Positions 19,543 to 31,640 of a stretch of DNA of 64,000 bases are shown here, one piece after another. The stretch lies in the NCBI GenBank assembly GCA_963575745.1, contig CAUYUJ010004347.1, positions 377,347 to 441,346 on the forward strand, given 5' to 3'. Numbering within the stretch: position 1 is the first letter of the stretch; each line of letters opens with the position of its first letter. Source of the stretch: Prorocentrum cordatum (Eukaryota; Sar; Dinophyceae; Prorocentrales; Prorocentraceae). Position numbers and translations under genes: made by a program. Under the pieces are notes generated by a model. It did no database searches. It was not told the origin of the DNA and was given only the letters and a program-made list of their open reading frames with translations.

Positions 19543-21047
19543 TAGGAGGAGTCGGCTTGCAGGGGGGGGCGGGCGCGGGGGGGGCGCCAACGACCGCGCC
19601 GATTCCATCGCGGCCCGCTGCCCCTTCCTGGGGCTCTCAGGAATCCTCTTGGCCCAGTCGGCCTCGCAGTCGGCGCTGGCGTCGTCGCCCGCGAGCGCCA
19701 GCCGGCGGGCGGGCCGACCTTGTTGCGCATGTTTGGCGCGAGAGACCCGCGCAGGCCTCGCGCTGCGCCCGCGCCCCAGGGCGACGGCCCAGGCCCTTGT
19801 AGCCTCCCGCGCTGACGCGATGGCCTCGCGCGCGCGCAGGAGCGGGCGCCGCCGACCGTTCGGTTCGGTCCCGCGCACTTCTAATGCGAGAACGCAAAGC
19901 CCCCCATGCTGCTCGCGCGCTTTGCGCGCTGAGCAATGCGATGCAGTTGCGACGGCCGCGCGTTCAATTTGAAACCGCAACGCAAGTTTCCATTCCCGCG
20001 CGCGGTGCGGTGCATGAACTTACAGATGCGCCGACGGTCGAGAATTCGCGCGCGCGCCCGCGCCTGCCATGTTGGGCGCGCGCACTGGGCCCGGAAATCT
20101 GTGGCTCGGCCGCCCGATGCGCCCCAAAAGTCGCCCCGCCCCCCCCCCCGCCCCCCTCCCCCTCAAAACTCTTCCGCGCTCCTGGAAAAACCACGCCGCC
20201 GAGGCGGGAGCTCGGGCCGCGGCCTGATGGTCTCCGGGGCACAGGGGAATCAAAGGAATCAGTACGGAATCAGTACAGAATCAAAACAGAATCGGCACAA
20301 CTGCGACCCCTGATTCTAGCGGAATCAAAAGAATCAGTACGGAATCAATACGGAATCAAAGGTGGAATCGGCGATGGAACCAGAATCGGCCAGAACGGCG
20401 AAGTAGGCCAGAATCGGTGCCAGAACTCATGCAGAGAGGCCTTTTTCCCGCGAGTTCACTGCGGCGGGTGCGCGGCGCGGGCGCGCCGCGCGACTTCGCT
20501 GGTTCAGCGAGGCGCGCAGTCGGCGTTCAGAGTGAACAGGTTCTTTTCAGGGCGATATCCTGGCGGCGCGCTGGCGCATTGCGCATTTGCGCATTCCTGG
20601 CGGGCTGTTTGAGGGCGACCCGGCAGCGTCGGCCGAATGGCCCGCAAATACCGCGCGGCCGATCGCGCGCCCCGTGCGGCCACGTCGACCGCCGTGTGCC
20701 GCGACGGCCGCGCGCCCCGGACCGCGCCATTGCCGCGTTGGATTGGACGGCGCAGCGCCCGTCCTCCAACAGTCGTCACGTGCATATCGCGCGTGTCGAG
20801 CCAGCAGCAGTCGCTCCCAGAAGCAGCCTCGACAGGCGCACCATGCCCTCTGTCGCCCGGTTCCGATCCAAATCATAGTTTCTTAGGATGCGCTTGCGCG
20901 AATGTGGGCGCGCGGGCAAGTAACGCGTGCGCGCGCTTGGCGCAGCCTGGGAAATCCAACATGGAGCCCCCCGGGGGCGCGGGGCGCCGGCGACGCCTCC
21001 GCCCGCCTCCCGCGCGCCCGACCCCCCCCGCAAGCCGACTCCTCCTA
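19543..21047. mobile_element. hAT-like non-autonomous DNA transposon inside the LINE
   Basis: The left end TAGGAGGAGTCGGCTTGC at 19543-19560 is repeated exactly, inverted, at 21030-21047. Similarity extends inward through a poly-G run and CGGGCGCG, so the inverted repeats are about 35 bp. CTCTGTGC lies just outside both ends (19535-19542 and 21048-21055), a perfect 8-bp target duplication. An 8-bp duplication with a TAGGN start fits the hAT superfamily; other 8-bp-TSD families are possible. The 1505-bp interior has no transposase-like frame. It contains GGAATCAGTACGGAATCA-type short repeats at about 20245-20425. Confidence 0.85.
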
Positions 21048-21055
21048 CTCTGTGC

Positions 21056-24000
21056 CACCCCTGGAACCGCTGCGCCGACGGCGCCCTGGAGTGGTCGCAG
21101 CTAGAGGAAGTGCGCTCCAAGCTCCTGCTTGGGCCCATCCCCGAGGGCGCGCCCGACCCTGAGGAGGTCGCCCTGCGCCTGAGGCTCTGGGAGTCCAGAG
21201 ACTTCGCTGAGCTGCTAGACCGCCTGGAGCAGCACCGGGTCCTCGCCAACAGGGCCAAACGACGGCGACGCGGGGACACCGCCGACTCCGAGGGCAAGCA
21301 GCGGCGCGCGAAGCACCTGGCTGCCGAGGGGGCCTTCCGCAAGGCCGCCCTCACCCTCACGGGCGACACCCTGCAGACCAGCGCCGAGGAGGACCCCCGC
21401 TTCGCCCGCCAGCTCCTCCCTCGGACCGGCCGCCCGGACCGCGCCCTCGCTGCCGCCTGGCCGGGGCCCCCCGGCGCGCCGCCCGACCCACAGGCCGCCC
21501 CGCGCGGGGCCTCTGGCCCCCCAGCGCCGCCCCCCCCCGCGGCGGCCGCCCCGCCCGCCGACCCTGCCGCGCCGGCCGCTCGCGACGGCCACCGCGACGC
21601 CGACGATGACGACAACGACCGGGACGGAACTAAAGACACGACGGCGTCCGCTGGTCGAAGCTGACCGCCCCAGGCCCCACGGGCGCGCGACCAGAGCACC
21701 TCAAGGAACTTCTCCGTGCCGCGCCGCCGCGAGGCCGCCAGCCTGCGTCGCGCGCTGACCGCCACGGCGCTCTCCACGCTTCCACGCGGTGGGTCGTCCG
21801 GGCCCGCCTCGCGTGGCAGAAAAAGCGCAACGGGAAGCCACGCCCCATCAAAATGGGAGAAGTCTTCCGCAGCTCATTTGCAAAACGCTATACCAAGAAA
21901 CGCTTGCACAAGCTGCGGGCGGTGTTCCGTCAGGCTCACCAGTGTGGTGTCGGTGCCCCCGGCGCTTGTGAGGCGAAGGCGCATTGGCGCGGCGTTGTGG
22001 AGGAGCTGGCCGCCGCTGGGGCCATCCCCGCTCTGGTCGCCCTCGACGTCGATCGGCTCTGTGGAGTGGGACTCCATGCGCAACGCGATTGGTCCGGGCG
22101 CCTTTCCGGAGATCGCCGCTTGGACGCACTGGCACCACCGCGGGGCCGAGCAGGGCGACGGGTTTGGCACCGTCAAGGCCAGGCTCGCACTCGCGGCCGC
22201 GCGCGCGCCCACCCTCGCCGCCGCCTCGCCCGCGCCGTGGCGCTCGCCGCCGCCGACCAGGGCCGGCCCCCCGCCGCCCCTGGCCCTGCTCCCCCGGCCG
22301 CCGCCCCGGGCCCGCCTGCCCCTGCGGCCGCCGCTGCCCCTGCTGCTGCCGCGCCAGCCCCGGGAGGCGCCCCCGACGCGGCCGCCCCCGCCGCCGCCGG
22401 CCTGCGGGCGCGCGAGGAGTGGTACGTGGACGACGGGCAGGTGTTCGTCCGACCAGTAGACCTCGACCCTTCGCTCAGGGCGCTGGACGCCAGCCTCGCG
22501 CGCTTCGGCGGCACCCGCGGCTCTGTCGCCGAGGGCTCGGCCAAAAGCTCCCGCCGCCCGCCCCGCCCGCCGGAGCAGCGCCACCTCCACGAAGGCTGGG
22601 GCACCGACTGCGTGCGCGCCACTTGCAACGCCCTCGACGAGGTCAAAGCGGTCGCGGAGAAGGCCCAGGCCGCCCGCCACGCGCTGCTCACTGTCAGCCA
22701 CGCCCCTGCCGAGCTCGCCCTGACCCGCTGATGCGCCGACGCGTCGAAGCTCTCCTACGAGCTGCGCCTCGGCGGGGACAGGATCGGCCACGACCGGCTC
22801 GCAACATTCGACAGAGATCTGCGCGCCGCAGTGGAGAACATCGTCGGCGGCGACCTGCCAGACGACGCTTGGGAGCAAGCTACCACCGGCGTCTCTTGGG
22901 GCGGCCTCGGCCTACGCACCGCGGAGCGCGCGTCCACGGCCGCCTTCCCCGCCAGCCGCGCGAGCCCCCGCCCGCGCGTCCGCGAGATGGCCGAGCGTCT
23001 CGTCTTGGCTGGCCTGCGCACCGCGGCCGCGGTCATGGGGGCCTACGACCGACGCACGGAGGAAGCCGCGGTCACGCTAATGGGGCCCCTCCCTCCGACC
23101 CCTGGCAGGCAGCTCCTGGGATTCCTCGCAGACGAAGCCGACCAGTGCGAGGAACGGTGGGCGGGCCTCTTCGACGCTGGCGCACCCACGCACCACGGCT
23201 CCCCTGGGCGGAACGGCCGGCCCCAGCGCGTGGGCAGCGGCATCGCCCCCCTCGACGAAGACGAGGACGACGAGCACCCGGCTGCTGCCCCCCGCGGCCG
23301 CGCCCACCTCCAGAGGGCCATCCTGGCCCGCCTCGACACGCAGGCGCGCCTGGAGCTTCGCGAGCGCCACGCGCGGGCTGGCAACAGCCCGACGGTGCGC
23401 CGCCTGGAGGGCCTCAGCCACCCCGACACCAACCACGAGTGGCTTTGGGCTCTGAGCTGGCAGAAGGGGCACCTCCTCGACCACCGGGAGTTCGTCGAAG
23501 CGCTCCGACTACGCGTCGGCGCCGCCGGCCCCAGCGAGCCCACTCCTTGCCGCCTCTGCGGCGCCGAGCTGCTCGACTCTGCGGGCTCGCGCGCCTTCTG
23601 CTGCAGCAGGGCCGAGGCGGCGAAGGGCCACCACGCGCTTGCGCGGCAGGTGTACGAGGCTGCTAAGAGCTGCGACCCCGCCAGCGAGCTCGAGGCGCAG
23701 AGCCTCATCCCGGGCGCAAGGCTGAGGCTTGCGGACGTGCTCACAGGAGCGCTGGGGCATGGGTTCACCGCGCTCGACATCGGGATTGCTTCTCCCGACG
23801 CGTGCAATGCTGGCCCGGACTGCGTGGCCAGCACGTGCGAGCGCAAGGTGGCCTCTTACGCCCCACACAGCGACGTCCTGGACTTTCAGAACATCCTGTA
23901 CCAACCGCTTGTCTGGTCAGCATACGGCCGGCCCCACCCCCGGGCGACATCCATCCTCCGCACACTCGCGACCCGCCTTTCCAGGCGGAGGGGATGCTCG

Positions 24001-24168
24001 GACGGGGCGTGGCGGCACTGCCGCCTGGCAGGCGCGGCCGTCGTAGCGCTCTGGCGGCGGGCGGCCTGGCCGGGCGGAGGCGCCGACGACCGAACGCATC
24101 CCTCCTGTCCACCGCCCTGCACGGTCCGCGCCCCCCGTTCCGCCCTGCCCCTCCCTCGGCCTGCCTGA
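21056..24168 (+). pseudogene. R2-like LINE, reverse transcriptase and restriction-like endonuclease
   Basis: This continues the element begun at 18396. After a charged linker (GALEWSQLEEVRSKLLLGPI) the reverse transcriptase begins at 21658 (KLTAPGPTGARPEHLKELL) and continues with GKPRPIKMGEVFRSSFAKRY, PGACEAKAHWRGVVEELAAA and, one frame over, EWDSMRNAIGPGAFPEIAAW plus RGAEQGDGFGTVKA. The active-site box is WYVDDGQVF near 22415. An in-frame TGA at 22729 follows. The C-terminal frame (to 24168) has a cysteine motif CRLCGAELLDSAGSRAFCC near 23550. It then has LADVLTGALGHGFTALDIGI, SPDACNAGPDC and ILYQPLVWSAYGRPHP, the layout of the restriction-like endonuclease of dinoflagellate R2-type elements. 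At least three frame changes or stops show it is dead. A (TCC)n tract begins about 95 bp after the stop. Confidence 0.85.
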
Positions 24169-24264
24169 GGCCTGCGTGCCTGCTTGCCGCGCTCCTTCCT
24201 CCCCATGGGCCCGGAGGCCGCGCGCAGGCGCTCTCCGGCGGCGGCGTTGTCGCCAGTATTCCTC

Positions 24265-24481
24265 CCCCCCTCCTCCTCCTCCTCCTCCTCCTCCTCCTCT
24301 CCTCCTCCTCCTCCTCCTCCTCCTCCTCCTCCTCCTCTCCTCCTCCTCCTCCTCCTCTCCTCCTCCTCCTCCTCCCCGCGTCCTCCTCCTCCTCCTCCTC
24401 CTCCTCCTCCTCCACCTCCTCCTCCTCCTCCTCCTCCTCCTCCTCCTCCTCCTCCTCCTCCTCCTCCTCCTCCTCCTCCTC
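24265..24481. repeat. (TCC)n tract at the 3' end of the R2-like LINE
   Basis: More than 200 bp of nearly pure CTC triplets on the LINE sense strand. It lies where a poly(A) or microsatellite tail would be expected. Confidence 0.9.
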
Positions 24482-26860
24482 TAATGTGACCTCTGGTTGT
24501 GCTGGATTTTGATGCGTCGCCGGCAGGGCCACACGGGTACCACATAACGGTCTTGGTGACTATGCGAGCCGCTCCCACGTATGGTTTCACGCGCGTCCGC
24601 GTCTGGTGTCGGTCGGTGTTTCTCGTCCTCCTCCCTCCTCCTCTTCCTCCTCCTCCTACTCCTCCTCCTCCTCCTCCTCTCCTCCTCCTCCTCCTCCTCC
24701 TCCTCCTCCTCCTCCTCCTCCTCCCCCTCCTCCTCCTCCTCCTCCTCCTCCTCCTCCTCCTCCTCCCTCCTCCTCCTCCTCCTCTCCTCCTCCTCCTCTC
24801 CTCCTCCTCCTCCTCCTCCTCCTCCTCCTCCTCCTCCTCCTCCTCTTCTCTCCCTCATTGCATCCCAGTCTGGGGCGAGTGCCCGCTATTTGTCTGCATC
24901 GCCCGGTCCCTTTGGGATGTCCTGTCTGGCCGCTAAATTTGGCCAGCGCACTCACGTGTCCCCTCCCATCCTCCTCCTCTTCCTTCCTCCTCCCCGTCCT
25001 CCCCCTGTCCTCGTTTTAAGGCGCGGGCGCGCGCGCCTAACAGCGGGGCCGGGTGGCTCACGCCCCGCGGCCGCGCCCTCGCCCAGTGAGCTTTCGCCGC
25101 GCGTTGTGCGCAGCGGTCATTTCCCTCCTCGTCCCCCCTTTCTCCGTTCCTTTCCCCCCTCCCCTCCTGCCCGTCCAACTCCCTCCGATGTGGTGGCGTT
25201 AACCTGGCCGGCCACTGTTGCGCGCTGCCGCGTTCGTGCTCGAGCCCGCTTTCGCTGGCACCGGCGATAAGGGCCAATTCGCGGTCGCTGTCAGGTTCCT
25301 GACAGGCCGCTGACTGGTGCTGCTGCGCGACGGCGAATGCCAAACGGCGTTTTGCAGAAGATACCTTTTCCACGGCCAGTACAGTCGAAGCCCTTCATCC
25401 GCGAAGCTGGAGGGGACGGGGGACGAGGAGGAGGAGGAGGGGGAGGAGGGGGAGGAGGAGGAGGAGGAGGAGGAGGAGGAGGAGGAGGAGGAGGAACACC
25501 AGCAATTGAATATGAGGAGGAGGCAGGAGGAGGGGGCAGGCAAGAGTCGGGGTCTCCGTCCGCCTCCTTTGCGCAGCTGCCCCTCACTGGCGCCGAGTCG
25601 CCGCCTGCTCAGCTCTCGCTGAGCCCCTGGACCCCCCCCCCCATCCCACCCCTCTCTCGGCTACACTAAAGAGTGACCTTTCGCAAGAGTGACCGTTGCT
25701 GTTCGGCTTTCGGGGGTCGCGGGGTGGGGCAAACACAGCACGCAGGCCGCTGCCATCGAACCGCGCACGCAGCTATCGACAGGCCGCGCACCAGAAGTCA
25801 CTTTTGCCTAGGCGCTGGCGCCCATACCAGCGTTGGCGCTAACGTGCTGGCGCCCATGCCAACTTAGGCGCCAGCGTCGGTGCTGGTGGAGGCGATGGCG
25901 ATGGTGACAACGTAGGCGGAAAGGTCGGTTCTGTCGCTGGTGGTGGTGTAGTCGATGGCGTTGGTGCCGGCGGAGGCGTTGGTGCTGGCATCGGCGGATG
26001 GCGTATGTGAGGGTCAGCCTTCGAGAGCGGAGGTGTTCGGCGAGCTTCAAACGCGAGGGCGCCGACGATTCGCGCGCGGCCTCCTGCTCCGCCCCACTGG
26101 CTTGCACATTGGCGCGCAGTGTGCTTCGAGCGCCTCGAGCCCTGAGCGAGCGAGGGGCCGGGAAGTGCGCACTCGTGAGGGTCAGCTAGATGCGCAGGGG
26201 CTCGACGAAGAGGAGGAGGAGGAGAAGGAGAAGGAGGAGGAGGATGAGGAGGAGGAGGAGGCGGCGGAGGGGAAGGTTCTGCTCCTGCTCCCTCCTCAGT
26301 CCTCCTCCGCTGCCCCGCCCATCCCACTCGCTACCCCCCCTTCTCCCTGACCCTCGCTCCTCTCCCTGCCTCTCCCCTCCGTGCTCAACCCCGCTTGGCC
26401 CAATGCCCCCCCTGCCCCCCTCCCGAGGAGTACGAGCGCGGCAGCGGCGAGGCCGAGCGCGAGGCGCGGCTGAGGCGCCCCCGCACCGGCCTGCCCGCGC
26501 CCGCCCGTTCACCCTCCCGCCCTGGGCTCGCGTTCCGGCCAGGAGATCTCCTCCCGGCAGCCTGGGAAAAGAGGGATGACGAAGGGGAAGGGGAGCCGGC
26601 AGGCACCACCTCGTCCTTCTCTTCCCCACCCTCCGTCCCTCCTCCTCCCTCCTGCCTCCTCCTCCTTTTCTTTATTCCTCCTTTTCCTCCTCCTCCTCCT
26701 CCTCCTCATCATCATCATCATCATCAGCATCATCAGCATCATCATCATCCCCCTCTCACCAACATCGTCCATTCGTCTTCCTTACGAATAGTGCCTCACC
26801 GTCGCGGGAAGGAGTTTCGCCTGCGACTTTCAATCCGCGGAGTTGACAACAGCTTCAAGG
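24482..26860. other. Simple-repeat-rich non-coding stretch
   Basis: (TCC)n at about 24620-24850, (GGA)n at about 25421-25495, GGA/GAA-rich at 26205-26270 and (TCC)n/(ATC)n at 26685-26750. GGCGCTGGCGCCCAT recurs around 25810-25860 and is followed by GGCG(A/T)TGG-type repeats to 26000. AAGAGTGACCTTTCGC at about 25671 recurs near 34061. Open frames encode low-complexity peptides only. No gene is supported. Confidence 0.7.
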
Positions 26861-27560
26861 ATTGAGGGCGGTTCTGCTTTGAAAATGTGGTTCTTGCGCT
26901 AGCGCCGCGAACGTTCATTTCAAGCATGTGCAAGAGCTTCGCGGATTGAGTGAGGGCGGTTCGTTTTCAAAAGATGGCTCTCGCCTCAGCGTCGTGCGTG
27001 TTCGTTCCTTCACGGGTTGAGCGCGGTTTGTTTTCAACATGTTGTTCTCGCCATAGTTCCGTGCACGTTCGTTTCAAATAATTGCAAGAGCATCGCCGAT
27101 GGACGGCGGCTTGTTTTCAAAATGTGGTTCTCGCATTAGCGCCACGCACATTCGTTTCAAAAAGATTGCAAGAGGTTCACGGATTGTGAGCAGTTTGTAT
27201 TCAAAATTTGGTTCTCGCTTTAGCGCCGCACATTGAGGGTGGTTCGTTTTCTAAATGTGGCGCTCGTGTTCGCGTCGCGTACACTTGTTCTCCTGGTTAA
27301 CGTTCCAGAAATGGTGTTTTGGAGCGCTTTGGCATTGTCAGGGCGCAGCCGTTACGTTGATTCGCGGTGTTGGCGTCTCAGGAATGGCATTCTGGCACCA
27401 TTCAGGACCGGCAAGACTCAAGACGCAACAATCAGGTCAACTCATGAAAAGAGGAACTTGGAGGGAGGGTGTTTGCCAACATCGTTCATGAACCTTGCGC
27501 TTACACTGGTCCTCCTCCTCCTTCTCCCGGTCCTCGTCCTCCTCCTCCTCCTCATCATAT
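26860..27560. repeat. Composite dispersed repeat, copy A
   Basis: Several degenerate units of about 80-90 bp run from 26860 to 27270. Each has GGATTGAGGGCGGTT, TTTTCAAAATGTGGTTCTCG, TAGCGCCGCGCAC and TTGCAAGAG-like words. Next comes a unique part (CCAGAAATGGTGTTTTGGAG, CGTTACGTTGATTCGCGGTG). It ends with GGAGGGAGGGTGTTTGCCAA, CATCGTTC and CACTGGTCCTCCTCCTCC. The same order recurs at 52260-53100. Confidence 0.8.
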
Positions 27561-28980
27561 TGGCAAGTGAACGTCCGGTGGCTGTCTGGCGGTGCTGCTG
27601 GTCTTGGGCGCCAGCTGCGGCTTTGCCTGCCAGGCGCCGCCTTGGCAGCGACAGTCGGCAGGGTCCAGGGCGACCGCGCCTGCAGGGCCAACACGACGCC
27701 CGAGGCTGGTGCAGTGACGGTCACACAGGCTGCATTCGAAGAGCAGCAAGCAGCATAGACATGAAATGTTGGAGCTCCGAGCGGATTTGTTTGATCTGCT
27801 CTGGAAACATCTGGCGGCGCCTCCGGCGCCGCCCCTGGCGCGCTCCGCGCGCCGTTGAAAGGGGGTCCAGACCGTCGAAAGTATATGTTTATGCCGTTTC
27901 TTGTTCGACGACATGGGAACGAGGCCGTCGGTGGCCGCAGAGGGCAGCCGTGCGCAGAGACAAGTGAGCTGGGGCACCGACTTTCTGTCGACAAGTGGCT
28001 CCGATGAGGGCCGCGGAACCACAATGAGCCCTCCAACAACAAAAGTACGGATTCGGGAAAATACAATACAAAGGGGTGTCGCCGATTTGACAACGACACT
28101 ATGCCGACACTAGTCTCACAGAGCGCTGCTGAACTACATTTGCTCATCAATAGGAGGTACGACTACGACAAATGGTACGGAATGACAAATTTTGGAGGCA
28201 CAACAACACGACATGGTCTGTAATATACCATACGGAGAAATACTCCCTGAGTGATCACCTACCAGCACTTACAACAAGGGCTGAGGGGATTGCTCGTAGG
28301 TTTCTATTGTCAGTGTCTCTGCAATGCTGCCTCTCTCCTGCGTTTCGGTCGCCCTTCCCCTCCCCCTCGCGCTTGCTATTTCCTGTCCTGCCTTTTGCGC
28401 TCGGTCGGTCGTGCTTGGTCGGTTCGAGTGCCGTTCTGTCACAAGTTGTGAGGGAGATGGCCGCCAATCGGCTCGGCCCGCACGGATCTGGGCACAGGCC
28501 TCGAAACCCCCGCTCGCGGGCCACTCTTCTCACCTGGACGGGCGTATTTGGGACCCCGCCGCAGCGGGGCCTCAAGAGCGCCCCTGAGCCTGCGAGGGTG
28601 CTCCGCATGTTCTCGCGTGACCCCCCGTCTAGGAGTGCGAAGGGCCCTTAACTCATACAACTCGCAGGGAGGCACAAGGTGTAGGGTTGTCGACACCAGC
28701 TCCCCAGGGGCTATCATTTTTTCCCAACCATCCTGTTGTGTTGGGTCCTTGATTTGAATAGACACTGCCCCGCGTTCTTCTCCTCCTCTCCTCTCCTGAC
28801 TCGGACCATCGGCGCAGGCATCTGCCCTCGCGGGGCACAGAGATGCGCAGGCGTGATTGCGTGCGCCATCGGCGCGCTTACGACGGGTCATGCGCAACGG
28901 GAGTTTCCTTTTCGAGGTCCCCAGCGCCCTCTCGAGGCCTCCAAGGACCTCCGGAGGCATGTAGAGACCTCCAGAGGTTC
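27561..28980. other. Non-coding stretch with a partial inverted-repeat element
   Basis: At about 27750-27905 GAGCTCCGAGCGGATTTGTT, GGCGCGCTCCGCGCGCC and GGGGGTCCAG match the left end and centre of the element at 60560-60758. The right end is lost. 27906-28980 is mixed sequence with no supported gene. Confidence 0.6.
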
Positions 28981-28984
28981 GTGT

Positions 28985-29165
28985 TAGTGGAGAGAACGCA
29001 GTGCGTGCGGGCGTGCGTGCGTGCGTGTCTTCGTGCGTGCGTGCGTGCAGGTGTATGTGTGTATGTGTGTATGTGTGTGTGTGCTTGTGCTTGTGTGGTT
29101 ATGTGTGTGTGTTTATGTGTATGATTGTGTGTGCGTTCGTGCGTTTTTGTGTTAATGTGTCCGTG
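28985..29165. repeat. GTGC/GTGTAT microsatellite
   Basis: GCGTGCGTGCGTGC runs merge into GTGTATGTGTGTATGTGTGT and GTGTTTATGTGT. Confidence 0.93.
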
Positions 29166-30823
29166 TGCGTGTTATTTGCTCGTTTCTCCCACGACGACTT
29201 CTCCGACCCCCTTGGCCGACGCTCCCGCCCCGACGAAGCAGTCGAATCCGTCAGCGACGACGACCCCGACGCCGCTCCGCTCCCCCCGCCCCGACGCCCC
29301 TCCCGAAATACGCCGTTGACGCCGCTCCCCCGGGCCGACGACCTGGCCCCGACGTTGCAGCCGAATGCGTGAACGACGGCATCCCCAAACGCCGTGCCGC
29401 TCCCCTGCCCCGGCGGCCCTCGCGACAGACGCCCCGACGATCTGCCCGTACCGTACCTGGCGTCGTACCGTATCCTGCGAGGGACCCGACGCTGTACCCG
29501 ACGCCACGCCCAACGCCCCGTCCCTGGGTCTGATCCCCGTCCCCGACGCAGTCGCCGATGCCGTATCCGACGCTGACACCGCCCCTCCCGACGCCTCTCC
29601 CAGCGGATCGTACGGTGGCATGGAGCCACGGCAACCCTTCCGCTCCTCCCTGGACGCCTGACACGGCCCCAAGAGCAGGGGCCTGTGCCCCCGCCCCCGG
29701 GCCGCCTGCCCCAGCCCGTCGCTGCGCTTCCCGCGCGGTTCCCGGAGCTGCCGCTCGGCAGATCGGCGCCCTCTCAGCGATACCCCGAGCGCGAATCGGA
29801 CTCCCCGGGTTGGGCTCTCAGCGCTTCCCCTCTCCCCCTTCCCCCCCACCTTCCCACCCGACGCCCCCATCGCTATCCGTCTGCCGTCTGCGACGGCCTC
29901 TCCGAGCCCCCCCCCCGTCCCCCCCAGCCCGAATCGAGCTACAATTCTGGACTCCGAACGCAGGGGACCCTGGACTGCCGACAGAGGACGGAGACTCGGC
30001 TGGAAACCGACGGGATCGGCTCCCATGCGGGAGCCCCTCACCACTCCAGAACTGCAGGCGTGCCTCGAAGAACTCGTGCGCGCATCGCGCCGGAGAAGGA
30101 CCCGCTGAGCTGGGCCCGCCCCTCTCGTTCCCCCCTGCCCGAGTGTTGTGTTTTTTCTCCTCCTTCCTGGCCTCCGTCCTCGGCGAGCTCCTTTTCCCTC
30201 GTCGTGTCTTCCCTTGCCCTTGTGGTGCGGTGCATCCTCTCTTCCCCTCGGCTCTCCCGTCCCCCCTCCTCCGTCGGTCGTCCCGCCGTCCCTCTCCTCG
30301 GTCCGTCCGTCTCCCTCGGCTGTTTGCTGTCGCTCCTCGCTTCCCTCTTCGCTTGGCTTGCCCCCCTTACCCTTGTCTCGCTGGCCCCTTGTCGTCATAG
30401 TTCTGGGCGGCGTGCAGCCTGTCTGGCATCGCGTGGGTTAGCTTGCTCTCGGGCGGCTTTAACACGCTTTGGCTTGGCCGTGACTACCAGATGGCCGCAC
30501 GTCTCCGTTGCTCCGCCCGTGCCGTTCCAGTGTGTGTGTGTGTGTGTGTGTGTCTGTGTGTGTGTGCTTGCGTGTACCGACGGTGCGGGGTTTCCCGCTT
30601 CTGAGGGCCCGGCGCGCGCGGGGCCTGCGCACGGCGGCTTTCGAGGGTCTACGCCTCGCCGCTTCGCGCGAAGCCGCGACCGATCAGAAGTGTGTGTTGG
30701 GGGTGTGCTCGAGTGTTTGTGCACGCCTCCTTCATTGCCACGCCCTGGCCTTCGAAATTATTTGTGTGCATAGAGGTACACATCACTATGTCGATGTCGA
30801 TGTGTATGTCTATATATAGTGTG
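29166..30823. other. C-rich non-coding stretch, degenerate CCCGACGC repeats
   Basis: 29200-29650 is saturated with CCCGACGCC-like words without a fixed period. 29650-30480 is CCCCTCC-rich. (TG)n lies at about 30530-30568. The open frames on both strands are low complexity. At about 30647 CTACGCCTCGCCGCTTCGCG, followed by CGAAGCCGCGAC, resembles a segment near 58448. Confidence 0.6.
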
Positions 30824-31640
30824 TGTGTATATATATATATATGTATTCCTCTTCCTATATGTTTATAAGCCCGGGCGGTGGGAAAACCCATCACCCCCCC
30901 CCAAAAAAAAACCGGACTCCCGGGATTTGGGGCTCTGGGACCCTCCAGCCGGGCCTCGAAGCGGCCCCCGGGCCTCACATGGCGCTTTGCCAGGCCTTCC
31001 CAGAACACCTAGGGCGATCAGGGGGGTCATCGGAGACGTCCCAGAGACCCCCAAGACAGCACAAGAGCGCTCCAAGAGTGACCGACGTGACCTCAAGATG
31101 GCCCAAGAGGCCTCCAGGACGGCCCCAAAGAGGCCTCCAAGAGCACTCCCAAGAAGGCCCCCCGAGGCAAAAATCATTGATTTTCTGTCGGTTTTGGGTG
31201 AATTTTAGGGTTCTCCTCTTTTCGGCTTCCCGACGCTCCAAGACGGCGGTCTTCTGGGCGTCCGAAGCCGCCTGGGAGGCTCCACAATCGCCCCACAACC
31301 ATCCGAAAGGGCTTCCAGGCAGTCCAAGAGAGTCCCAAACCGGCACAGCACGGGTCCAAGATGGCCCTCAGAGAGCCGCATGGCGGCCCAACATGGCCCA
31401 AAGACACCCTCCGAAGCATTCCGAATCGTGACCCGGTCGTTCAGGGAGACCGCGGTTGGAGGCAGGGTGGCCCGAGGAAGCCCACGGAGGCCCCCAGAAT
31501 ACGCCCAGGAGGTCTCCAGAAGGCCTTAAGAAAGCCTGAAACAACGTTTGTGAGGCCCCTAGAGGCTCTCCAAGGGGGAGCCTCCGCAAAAAAGAGCTGA
31601 GGAGGATTGGGAGAATGCGCAGGGCATGGCGAAAATAAGG
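30824..31640. repeat. (TA)n, then degenerate CCAAGANGGCC repeats
   Basis: A short (TA)n at 30824-30842 precedes DNA dominated by mutated units of about 11 bp near CCAAGANGGCC. This is clearest at about 31045-31165 (CCCAAGAGGCC, TCCAAGAGCAC, CCCAAGAAGGCC). It fades around 31170-31210 and returns at lower density to about 31600. No gene is supported. Confidence 0.65.

Noticed and set aside
20776-21777. A 333-codon minus-strand frame
   Set aside because: It is a shadow of the plus-strand LINE in GC-rich DNA and crosses the hAT-like insertion border.
24265-24936. Long poly-Leu, poly-Ser, poly-Glu and poly-Gly frames
   Set aside because: They are translations of (TCC/GGA)n. The same applies to similar frames at 43022-43396, 57014-57447 and 63657-63946.
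29172-30398. A 408-codon minus-strand frame
   Set aside because: The peptide is Arg/Gly-rich and derived from CCCGACGC-type repeats. The plus strand is equally open and no domain is visible.
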